Positions 1 to 5,514 of a stretch of DNA of 5,570 nt are shown here, one piece after another; within the stretch, counting starts at the first letter, position 1; each line of letters starts with the position of its first letter. Below the pieces are notes generated by a model. It made no database searches, was not told the origin of the DNA, and saw nothing but the letters and a program-made list of their open reading frames with translations. The stretch is from Deltaproteobacteria bacterium UBA2385. GTDB taxonomy: Bacteria > Myxococcota_A > UBA796 > UBA2385. Where the stretch lies: positions 1-5,570 of the forward strand of contig DDSR01000459.1 in the NCBI GenBank assembly GCA_002343455.1, in the 5' to 3' direction. The position numbers and the translations under genes were made by a program.

Positions 1-43
1 GCCTGCGGCCGCCCCCCCCAACCCCCGCGTCCCCCAGGTCGCG

Positions 44-152
44 GAGGCGCCAGGGAGCTGCGTTGTTTCATGGTTCTGGGAGGCGCCTCAGCACCATGGG
101 GGCCTAATCGGGCGCTGCCTCCGGGCACAGGGGATACGATGACGGGCGCCTC
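44..152. repeat. Repeated GAGGCGCC motif in the leader
   Basis: The octamer GAGGCGCC occurs at 44-51 and 80-87, and its reverse complement GGCGCCTC at 82-89 and 145-152. The middle site is therefore a perfect 10-base palindrome, GAGGCGCCTC (80-89). All copies lie just upstream of the lipoprotein gene that starts at 162, so they could be operator half-sites. In DNA this GC-rich a GGCGCC core arises often by chance, and the 10-base palindrome also occurs inside a coding region at 4600-4609, so support is weak. No clear promoter hexamers were found in this leader. Confidence 0.2.
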
Positions 153-157
153 GGAGG
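153..157 (+). promoter_or_regulatory. Ribosome binding site for the FG-GAP lipoprotein
   Basis: GGAGG lies four bases before the GTG at 162. Upstream in the same frame there is a TAA at 105-107 and no ATG, GTG or TTG between it and 162, so this site decides the start. The spacing is a little short. Confidence 0.6.
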
Positions 158-161
158 ATTC

Positions 162-1955
162 GTGAACCTGCTGCTCCCCCTGCTGCTTGCCTGCACGGGC
201 AAGTTCACCCCGCTGGACACGGACAGCGGCGCCACGGACACGGCGGATCCGGGACCTCCGCCGACGGACGACGACGGCGATGGCTGGTTCACGCCCGAGG
301 ACTGCGACGACGGCGACCCCCTGGTCAACCCCGACGCCGTCGAGGTCTGCGACGGGGCCGACAACAACTGCGACGGCAACATCGACGTCAACGAGGCGGT
401 CGACGCGACGCCCTGGTACAAGGACGGCGATGGCGACGGCTACGGGGACCCCGCCGGCGGCATCGCGACCTGCTCGCAGCCGCCGGGCTTCGTGCCCGAC
501 GGGACCGACTGCGACGACGCCAACCCGGCGACCAACCCGGGGGCGCCCGAGGTCTGCAACGACGGCAGCGACAACAACTGCAACGGCGACGCGCTGGAGT
601 GCGCGATCTCGGGCGAGCTGCTGCTGGCCGACGCGCCGGCGATCGTCTGGGGCGAGGCCGGCGGCGACCAGGCCGGGAGCGCCATCGCCGGGGTCGGGGA
701 TGTCGACGGCGACGGCTTCGACGACCTGATGGTGGGGGCGCCCTACCGCGACGCGGGCGGCAACAGCGACGCCGGCGCCGCCTACCTGCTGAGCGGGCCG
801 CTCTCGGGCAGCTCCAGCCTGTCGGCCGCGACCGCGATCCTGACGGGGACCAGCCGCTCGGACAAGGCGGGCATCGCCGTCGCGGGGGCGGGCGATGTCG
901 ACGGCGATGGCTACGCCGACCTGCTGGTCTCGGCCTGGCACAGCGACCTGGGCGGGGCCGACTCCGGTGCGGTCTACCTGCTGCGGGGGCCGGTCAGCGG
1001 CACCCGGGCGCTGTCCAGCGCCGAGGCCATCCTGGTGGGCGAGGTCAGCTACGACTACGCCGGGGTGGGGCTCTCCGGCGGCGTGGACCTGACCGGGGAT
1101 GGCCGGCCGGACATCGTCCTCGGCGCTTACGGCCAGGGCGAGAGCAGCGACCAGAACCGCGGGCGGGCCTACGTCGTCTCGGGAGAGGTCAGCGGCACGC
1201 TGGACCTGGCCAAGGCGACCGCCTGGATCGACGGCAGCGAAAGCTACGACCGGGTCAGCCAGGTGGTGGCGCTGGGCGACGTCGACGGCGACGGCAGTGC
1301 CGACCTCGCGGTGGGGGCCTGGAGCTGGCCGGACAACGACAACCAGGGCGCCGCCTTCGTCTTCAGCGGGCCGCTGGCGGGGGCGCTGACCCTGGACGAC
1401 GCCGCCGCCCGGCTGGAGGGCGAGGAGGGCGAGGGCCAGGCGGGGACCAGCCTCGCGGGCGCGGGAGACGTCAACGGCGACGGCTACGAGGACCTGCTGG
1501 TCGGCGCGCCCCTGCTGGACACCGACGCCAGCGAGGCGGGCGTGGCCTGGCTGGTCTTCGGCCCGATGGAGACGGGCTCGCTGGCGGGGGCGGATCTGCG
1601 CTTCGTCGGGACCGAGGCGCGGGCGGACTTCGGCTACTCGGTCGCCGGAGGCGGCGACTTCGACGGGGACGGCCGGCCCGATGTGCTGATCGGCGCGCCC
1701 TCGGCCGATGGCAACGGCACGGACTCTGGGGGCGCGTGGCTGTACTACACGCCCGCGGCGGGGACCTTGGGTCCTGCGGATGCGGACCTGGTGTTCGTGC
1801 CGGAGCTGGCGCGTGACCTGGCCGGAGGGGCGGTCTCCTTTGTGGGGAACGTCAACGGGGACTGCTGCGACGATGTGGGGATCGGGGCGACGGCTTCGTC
1901 GCGCGGTGGGGCGGGCTCGGGGGCGGCCTGGTTCTTCATGGGGCAGGGGATTTGA
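162..1955 (+). CDS. MopE-motif / FG-GAP seven-bladed propeller lipoprotein
   Basis: Predicted exported surface lipoprotein of 597 residues. A very short hydrophobic signal (residues 1-10) ends in the lipobox LLAC with Cys11 as the lipidation site; it lacks the usual N-terminal Lys/Arg, but no other start is possible. After a Thr/Asp/Pro-rich linker come two MopE-type putative metal-binding segments, residues 37-75 and 88-147, with Asp-rich DGDGDGY and DNNCDG-like motifs and paired cysteines (48, 63, 70; 104, 117, 132, 140, 147). Residues about 160-597 hold seven FG-GAP repeats whose calcium-loop motifs (DxDGDGxxD) begin at 180, 245, 309, 373, 436, 499 and 563. The 63-65 residue spacing fits an integrin-alpha-like seven-bladed beta-propeller. 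The last loop is atypical (NVNGDCCDD). The family suggests calcium-dependent adhesion or surface binding; the ligand is unknown. Codon use is typical of the window (28 of the first 30 codons end in G or C). The stop overlaps the next possible start by four bases. Confidence 0.9.
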   Translation: MNLLLPLLLACTGKFTPLDTDSGATDTADPGPPPTDDDGDGWFTPEDCDDGDPLVNPDAVEVCDGADNNCDGNIDVNEAVDATPWYKDGDGDGYGDPAGGIATCSQPPGFVPDGTDCDDANPATNPGAPEVCNDGSDNNCNGDALECAISGELLLADAPAIVWGEAGGDQAGSAIAGVGDVDGDGFDDLMVGAPYRDAGGNSDAGAAYLLSGPLSGSSSLSAATAILTGTSRSDKAGIAVAGAGDVDGDGYADLLVSAWHSDLGGADSGAVYLLRGPVSGTRALSSAEAILVGEVSYDYAGVGLSGGVDLTGDGRPDIVLGAYGQGESSDQNRGRAYVVSGEVSGTLDLAKATAWIDGSESYDRVSQVVALGDVDGDGSADLAVGAWSWPDNDNQGAAFVFSGPLAGALTLDDAAARLEGEEGEGQAGTSLAGAGDVNGDGYEDLLVGAPLLDTDASEAGVAWLVFGPMETGSLAGADLRFVGTEARADFGYSVAGGGDFDGDGRPDVLIGAPSADGNGTDSGGAWLYYTPAAGTLGPADADLVFVPELARDLAGGAVSFVGNVNGDCCDDVGIGATASSRGGAGSGAAWFFMGQGI

Positions 1956-2263
1956 ATCCTAGCGAGAGGCATCTGAAACCCGTCACCGTCTCCGTCAGCG
2001 ACGCCAAGACCCGTCTCTCCCGCCTTCTCAACGCCGTCGAGGCCGGCGAGGAGGTGGTCATCACGCGGAACGGCCGTCCGGTCGCTCGCCTCGTGAGCGC
2101 GCTGCCGACCCCGCGTCGACGCTTTGGGACGATGCCCGGCGTCGCCACGGTTCGAGACGGCTTCGATGAGCCCCTGTCCATCGAAGAACTCGACCTGGCC
2201 GCCCGATCAGGCTGCCTCTCGTTGCGCACGCCGCCCTCTGAGCGACGCGATCGTCGGTGCTGA
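1952..2263 (+). CDS. Orphan Phd/YefM-family antitoxin, C-terminus altered by read-through
   Basis: Type II antitoxin of the Phd/YefM family. These bind operator DNA through the N-terminal fold and neutralise a partner toxin with the C-terminal tail. Residues 11-50 match the family pattern: VSVSDAKTRLSRLL, then AGEEVVITRNGRPVARLV. Residues 56-82 carry the usual RRRFG and FDEPLSIEELD tail. Family members are commonly about 75-90 residues; this frame gives 103, and the last 18 residues (from Ser86) look unlike the family. At 2207-2209 the codon TCA would be TGA with one base change, giving an 85-residue protein, so the present end is probably read-through. The start is uncertain. TTG at 1952 overlaps the upstream stop; CTG at 1973, after GAGAGG, would begin close to the conserved core. 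Its toxin partner downstream is broken, so it is an orphan and may itself be decaying. Six of the first 30 codons end in A or T, more than in the flanking genes. Confidence 0.8.
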   Translation: MNPSERHLKPVTVSVSDAKTRLSRLLNAVEAGEEVVITRNGRPVARLVSALPTPRRRFGTMPGVATVRDGFDEPLSIEELDLAARSGCLSLRTPPSERRDRRC

Positions 2264-2414
2264 GGAGATCCGACTCAGCGTCGTCTGCCCGTGGGAGCTG
2301 GTGATCAAGTCCGCCCTGGGTGAGTTCGTCCTCCACCGAGGTGTGGAGGGGCTGACCGTGGTGACCCGGGATCAGGCGTTCGCCCACTACGGGATCGCGC
2401 TGGTGAAGGGGTGA
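2206..2414 (+). pseudogene. Remnant of a PIN-domain (VapC-type) toxin
   Basis: VapC-type PIN toxins are ribonucleases that use about four acidic residues to hold metal. Fragments of one survive in two frames. In the frame starting at 2206 the translation is IRLPLVAHAAL followed by a stop (2239-2241), resembling the usual start MRLLLDTHAALW with ATG changed to ATC and the first catalytic Asp-Thr changed to Val-Ala. In the frame of 2238-2414 the translation is LSDAIVGAEEIRLSVV, then PWELVIKSALGEFVL, joined directly to VEGLTVVTRDQAFAHYGI and a stop. This matches the family's SxWEiaiK region and its C-terminal egLtlvTrDxaFxxY region. Missing are about 10-20 residues after the N-terminus and the roughly 45 residues between the two parts, including the DPFDR acidic motif (junction near 2334). 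Two of four acidic positions are gone, so an active enzyme is very unlikely. It follows the antitoxin directly, as in intact modules. Confidence 0.78.
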
Positions 2415-2578
2415 GGTGCGCTGGGTGTCAATCATGAGCTCTCAGGCGCCGCCCGCCGTGTGGTCCTTGGGGCGATCCGTGCCGAGTCAGCGGTGGAGGA
2501 ATGAAGAAGGCCGACGCTGGGTCGGGGTGGCCTGTTGCCGGGTCCACCTCAAGCGAGCGCCTCTCTTCGGGTAGGCGT

Positions 2579-2602
2579 GGACATGCCACCTGTCCAAGGA
2601 CA
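2579..2602. promoter_or_regulatory. Three-part GGACA/TGTCC inverted repeat
   Basis: GGACA at 2579-2583, TGTCC at 2591-2595 and GGACA at 2598-2602 form two alternative inverted repeats: one with a 7-base loop, the other a tight dyad with two bases between its arms. It lies about 130 bases upstream of a gene with a DNA-binding-like fold. An operator or a small RNA fold is possible; with 5-base arms, chance is a real alternative. Confidence 0.2.
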
Positions 2603-2718
2603 CTCCCTCTCGTTTCCTCAGGTGGCTGAAATCACTGGTGAAGTAGTCGCCCTTGGTGGGAATCCCAGCAGGGCAGTTGAAGAAGGTGTTCGGTAGAAAG
2701 GGCGCAAATGGACATCTT

Positions 2719-2723
2719 GGAGA
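2719..2723 (+). promoter_or_regulatory. Ribosome binding site for the winged-helix-like gene
   Basis: GGAGA lies seven bases before ATG 2731, an ideal spacing. It favours that ATG over the TTG at 2653, which opens the same frame 26 codons earlier without a comparable site. Confidence 0.6.
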
Positions 2724-2730
2724 ATCCCCT

Positions 2731-3297
2731 ATGGCTCAGCTGCTCGAAGCGACCTTGGCCCGCTGCGGCCCTTTGCGTTCGTCGGCGCTCGTTGACGCGC
2801 TCTGTGAGGGAGGATTGTCGAAGCCAGCAGCCTACAAGCAGGTGCAGCGAGCAAGGCATCCCGTCTGCTGTCTTGAGCACCTGCATTTCGGGCGCCGTGA
2901 CCGACTCTACTTCTTGGACTCGCATGATGCGTCAGCCCGGTGGGGGGGACTCAAGAGTGCAGCCCGGGATTCCAACTCCACCTTCCACCTTGGGCTGGAG
3001 ACACTCGATGCGCTCGGAGGCGCCGTAGAGGAGCGTCGCTTCGCAATCATCTCTGGTGTCGAACAGGGGCGCTTGCGTCGACGGTCGGCCGATGGTCTTG
3101 CAGGTGACCTCATGCGGGACGGCGTCCTCGAGAGAGTCAACGTGTCCGGGCGAGGCGCATACCTGGCGAGACCCGAAGCGTACGGCGGAGTCACCTCGAT
3201 CGAGGCCAGGCTGGCCGCACGTGGAGTGGTTGAGGACCTCTTGCGGGGCGCGTTGTTCGAGCACTTCGCTCACCACCCTCTTGCCACCGCCGGGTAG
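2731..3297 (+). CDS. Winged-helix-like protein, possibly C-terminally truncated
   Basis: A 188-residue protein of unassigned function, started at the ATG with a good ribosome binding site. Residues about 2-63 read like a winged helix: MAQLLEATLARCGPLRSSAL, a recognition-helix-like segment LSKPAAYKQVQRAR, then a strand pair ending RRDRLYFLDS. Residues about 90-152 repeat the theme (LGLETLDALGG, then LMRDGVLERVNVSGRGAYLA), suggesting a second wing-helix unit. The end (ARLAARGVVEDLLRGALFEHFAHH) stops inside what looks like a helix. From memory, similar N-termini occur on much longer uncharacterised proteins of several hundred residues, so a deletion may have removed the C-terminal part; I cannot verify this here. 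There is no signal peptide or membrane segment. Codon use is more relaxed than in the flanks (8 of the first 30 codons end in A or T, against 2 of 30 next door), which fits horizontal transfer. It could be a DNA-binding regulator or a remnant of a larger defence-type protein. Confidence 0.65.
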   Translation: MAQLLEATLARCGPLRSSALVDALCEGGLSKPAAYKQVQRARHPVCCLEHLHFGRRDRLYFLDSHDASARWGGLKSAARDSNSTFHLGLETLDALGGAVEERRFAIISGVEQGRLRRRSADGLAGDLMRDGVLERVNVSGRGAYLARPEAYGGVTSIEARLAARGVVEDLLRGALFEHFAHHPLATAG

Positions 3298-3335
3298 GGC
3301 GCGGCCCCCGCCTCCCCCGCGTTAGCTGCGCTGCC

Positions 3336-4433
3336 ATGAAGATCCTCATGGCAGCCCGGCGCTACCCGCCGGATGTGTGGTCCGGCACCGAGACCGTCTT
3401 CCAGAACCTCTACGAGCAGGCGCGGCGCGGGCACGAGGTGCGGCTGGTGGTGGGCTGGACCCGCGGGCGGGAGCTGGTGCCGGACGAGGCCGTGGCGGTG
3501 CGTCTGCAAGGCGCGGGCAAGGTCGGGCGCTGGGTCAAGATGGCCGGCGGCATCCTGGCCGAGGCGCGGCGCTTCAAGCCCGATGTGGTGCTCAGCAACA
3601 GCATCGAGGTGCCGCCGACGGGCTTCCCGACGGCCTGCATCGTGCACGACCTGAACTTCGGCGAGGCCGCCGGCGCCAGCATCCAGAGCACGCTGGCCGG
3701 TCGGGCCAAGGCGGCCTTCTACGTGGGGCGCTCGCGGGGCCTGAAGGCGGTGATCACGGTCAGCCGGGCCAGCGCCTCGGTGCTGCGCAGCGCGGGGGTG
3801 CCCGAGGCGAAGATCAAGGTGGTCCACAACGGCGTCGACCTGGAGCGCTTCCGGCCCGATCCCTCCTTCGTCGGCGCCGGGACGGGCAGCGCCGAGCGGC
3901 CGGTCCGCTTCGTGTACCCCTCGCGCATCCTGCCGGGCAAGGGCCAACACCACGCCATCGACGCGCTCGCCCGCCTCTCTCGCGACTTCAAGCGCCGCGC
4001 CTCGCTCACCCTGGTCGGCGCTGCTGCGGACACGGTCTACCTGGACCAGATCCGGGTCCAGGCGGTCGGCCAGCCGGTGCGCATCGAGACCGATGTGCCC
4101 CGCATCGAGCCCTTCCACCAGGGCGCCGACGTCGTGCTCTTCCCGACCGTGATGGACGAGGGCTTCGGCTTCACCGCGGTCGAGGGCATGGCCTGCGGCA
4201 AGCCGGTGATCTGGTTCGACCAGCCCGCCATTCGTGAAGCGACCGGCGGCCTGGGCCTCGCGGTGCCCCGAGGGGATGTGCAGGCCCTGCGCGCCGCGAT
4301 GATGGCGCTGATGGATGACCCCGCCCGTCGGGAGCGGCTCGGTCAGGAGGGGCGGGCCTACGTCGAAGCCAACCTCTCCTGGCCCTCGGTCTGGGCGCGC
4401 TACGAGGAGGTGCTGCGCGACATCGCGAGGTGA
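3336..4433 (+). CDS. Family 4 glycosyltransferase (GT-B fold)
   Basis: A 365-residue retaining glycosyltransferase of the GT4 group, which transfers a sugar from an activated donor to an acceptor, typically in making surface polysaccharide, lipopolysaccharide or glycolipid. It opens with the family start MKILMAARRYPPDVWSGTE, including the glycine-rich first loop. The N-terminal acceptor domain holds IVHDLN (102-107) and ITVSRAS (140-146), then VVHNGVDLERF (162-172) at the domain linker. The C-terminal donor domain shows PSRILPGKG (196-203), with Arg198 and Lys202 at the usual phosphate-binding positions, and the EX7E motif as Glu275 and Glu283 in EGFGFTAVEGMACGKPVI. Length and motif order are normal, so it should be active. 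It has no signal peptide and probably works at the inner face of the membrane. No clear ribosome binding site precedes ATG 3336; that start is chosen because it keeps the conserved N-terminus. Donor and acceptor cannot be read from the sequence. Confidence 0.93.
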   Translation: MKILMAARRYPPDVWSGTETVFQNLYEQARRGHEVRLVVGWTRGRELVPDEAVAVRLQGAGKVGRWVKMAGGILAEARRFKPDVVLSNSIEVPPTGFPTACIVHDLNFGEAAGASIQSTLAGRAKAAFYVGRSRGLKAVITVSRASASVLRSAGVPEAKIKVVHNGVDLERFRPDPSFVGAGTGSAERPVRFVYPSRILPGKGQHHAIDALARLSRDFKRRASLTLVGAAADTVYLDQIRVQAVGQPVRIETDVPRIEPFHQGADVVLFPTVMDEGFGFTAVEGMACGKPVIWFDQPAIREATGGLGLAVPRGDVQALRAAMMALMDDPARRERLGQEGRAYVEANLSWPSVWARYEEVLRDIAR

Positions 4434-4436
4434 AGC

Positions 4437-4458
4437 GGCCCATGCGATATGCTGGGCC
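4437..4458 (+). terminator. Hairpin after the glycosyltransferase gene
   Basis: GGCCCA (4437-4442) pairs perfectly with TGGGCC (4453-4458). An inner GC/GC pair (4444-4445 with 4451-4452) extends the stem past one bulged T, leaving a GATAT loop. It begins three bases after the stop. A run of C and T follows rather than a T-tract, so it may be a weak terminator, a 3'-end stabiliser, or a fold that tunes expression of the downstream gene. Confidence 0.4.
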
Positions 4459-4476
4459 CCCTCTCCCGGAGCCCCC

Positions 4477-5511
4477 ATGCGCCACCCGCTGCTCGCCCTC
4501 GCTCCCGTGCTCGTCGGCCTCGCCCTCGCCTGTGGGGGCGACGAGGAGTGGGTCACCCTCGAGCCCGACGCCGACAAGGCCGAGAGCACGACCAAGGTCG
4601 AGGCGCCTCCTCCCGTCAGTGGCGGCGCCCCGGGCCTCGCCGGCGTGAAGAGCCGCGGCTCGCTGCGGGTGGCCGCCGACCCGGACGCCGCGCCCTTCCT
4701 GGTGAAGGGGGCCGATGGCTCCTTCGAGGGCTTCGAGTACGGGCTGATGTCGGCCATCGCCGGCAAGGCGGGCGTGCCGGTGGAGATCGTCCCGGCGACC
4801 TTCAGCGAGCTGACCGACAAGCTGTCCAGCGGGCAGGCCGACCTGGTGATCGGCCAGCTCAGCCCCTCCTCGGAGTACAGCGGCGTGGCCTTCTCGGCCT
4901 CCTACCTGCAGTACAGCATGTGCCTGGTGGTGACGAAGGACTCCAAGGTCGGCGACATCGGTCAGCTGAAGGGCCGAAAGGTCGGCATGTACGACGACCC
5001 GGTCGCCCAGCAGGTCGCCGACACGCTGATCGGCGGGGCCTACGAGCAGGTGCTCTTCGACGACTACGGCTACTTCGAGAAGCTGGCCCGCGGGCAGCTC
5101 GACGCGATGATCTACGACTGCCCGCTGGCCCGCTACGAGATGAAGACCTTCGGCGACCAGCTCAAGGTGATCGACGACGCGCTGAACATCACGACCTACA
5201 CGGTCGGCGTGCGGGCCGACGACGCCACCCTGCTGTCTGAGGTCAACGGCATCCTGCAGGACCTGGGCAACAACGGCGTGCTGGCCCGGCTGGAGGGCCA
5301 ATGGCTGCAGAGCGAGGCGCCCCAGGCCGACTTCCAGACCCGCAGCGGCAAGGTGCTGGTGGTCAAGCGTGGCGACACGCTGGGGGCCATCGCCGGCCGC
5401 GAGCTGGGCTCGCCGGACCGCTACCGCGAGCTGTACGAGCTGAACAAGGACGTCATCGGCTCCGACCCGAACCTGATCTACGTCGGCATGAAGCTGCGCC
5501 TGCCGGGCTAG
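4477..5511 (+). CDS. Lipoprotein with SBP_bac_3 domain and C-terminal LysM domain
   Basis: A 344-residue predicted lipoprotein. Residues 1-18 form a signal with Arg2, a hydrophobic core and the lipobox ALAC (Cys19 lipidated). A polar, Pro-rich linker reaches residue 57. Residues about 60-277 are a family 3 periplasmic solute-binding domain: SLRVAADPDAAPFLVKGADG, SGQADLVIGQLSP (118-130), VAFSASY (137-143), a hinge near LKGRKVGMYDD and LDAMIYDCPLARY (208-220). Residues 291-344 are a LysM domain (VKRGDTLGAIAGRELG, then LIYVGMKLRLPG), which in known proteins binds peptidoglycan. Family 3 proteins normally have Arg after the TPE-like motif to grip an amino-acid carboxylate; here it is Tyr134, while the acidic position at Asp214 is kept. 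The ligand is thus probably not a standard amino acid, or the domain has a sensing role. No transporter genes are visible. ATG 4477 is chosen because GGAG (4468-4471) precedes it by five bases and it gives a proper signal; the same frame is open further upstream into the preceding gene. Confidence 0.88.
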   Translation: MRHPLLALAPVLVGLALACGGDEEWVTLEPDADKAESTTKVEAPPPVSGGAPGLAGVKSRGSLRVAADPDAAPFLVKGADGSFEGFEYGLMSAIAGKAGVPVEIVPATFSELTDKLSSGQADLVIGQLSPSSEYSGVAFSASYLQYSMCLVVTKDSKVGDIGQLKGRKVGMYDDPVAQQVADTLIGGAYEQVLFDDYGYFEKLARGQLDAMIYDCPLARYEMKTFGDQLKVIDDALNITTYTVGVRADDATLLSEVNGILQDLGNNGVLARLEGQWLQSEAPQADFQTRSGKVLVVKRGDTLGAIAGRELGSPDRYRELYELNKDVIGSDPNLIYVGMKLRLPG

Positions 5512-5514
5512 GCT

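Larger units (their letters stand above)
2415..2730. other. Gene-poor stretch between toxin remnant and winged-helix gene
   Basis: I find no convincing gene here. Two small + strand frames exist. One, 2434-2574 (46 codons), has no ribosome binding site; the other, 2501-2629 (42 codons), has a GGAGGA directly abutting its ATG, leaving no spacer. Neither resembles a known protein. An open frame runs into the downstream gene from 2653, but the better start is at 2731. Short inverted repeats occur at 2524-2550 (a 7-base stem with one G-T pair) and 2579-2602. No clear promoter or tRNA was recognised. The stretch may be residue of the same acquired DNA as its neighbours. Confidence 0.5.

Noticed and set aside
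139..165. Eight-codon frame ATG 139 to TGA 165 overlapping the lipoprotein start, as a possible leader peptide
   Set aside because: It has no ribosome binding site and no regulatory codon pattern, so the overlap is likely chance.
599..1816. 405-codon open frame on the + strand inside the FG-GAP gene
   Set aside because: The translation is a Gly/Arg-rich repeat, an out-of-frame reading of the regular DGDG codons of the propeller.
2434..2629. Two small frames, 46 and 42 codons, in the gene-poor stretch
   Set aside because: No usable ribosome binding site (none for the first, zero spacing for the second), no recognisable motifs and ordinary chance length.
1952..3297. The middle patch as a working new defence system
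   Set aside because: The toxin is clearly broken, the antitoxin end is altered, and the third gene has no enzymatic motif. Decay of an acquired segment explains it better.
3270..4820. 516-codon open frame on the - strand
   Set aside because: It lies opposite the glycosyltransferase and the SBP-LysM gene. Strong G/C bias at third positions removes stops from the opposite strand; its translation is low-complexity and resembles no known protein.
4171..5301. 376-codon open frame on the - strand
   Set aside because: Antisense shadow of the SBP-LysM lipoprotein for the same reason. The opposite strand has a clear signal, domain motifs and ribosome binding site.
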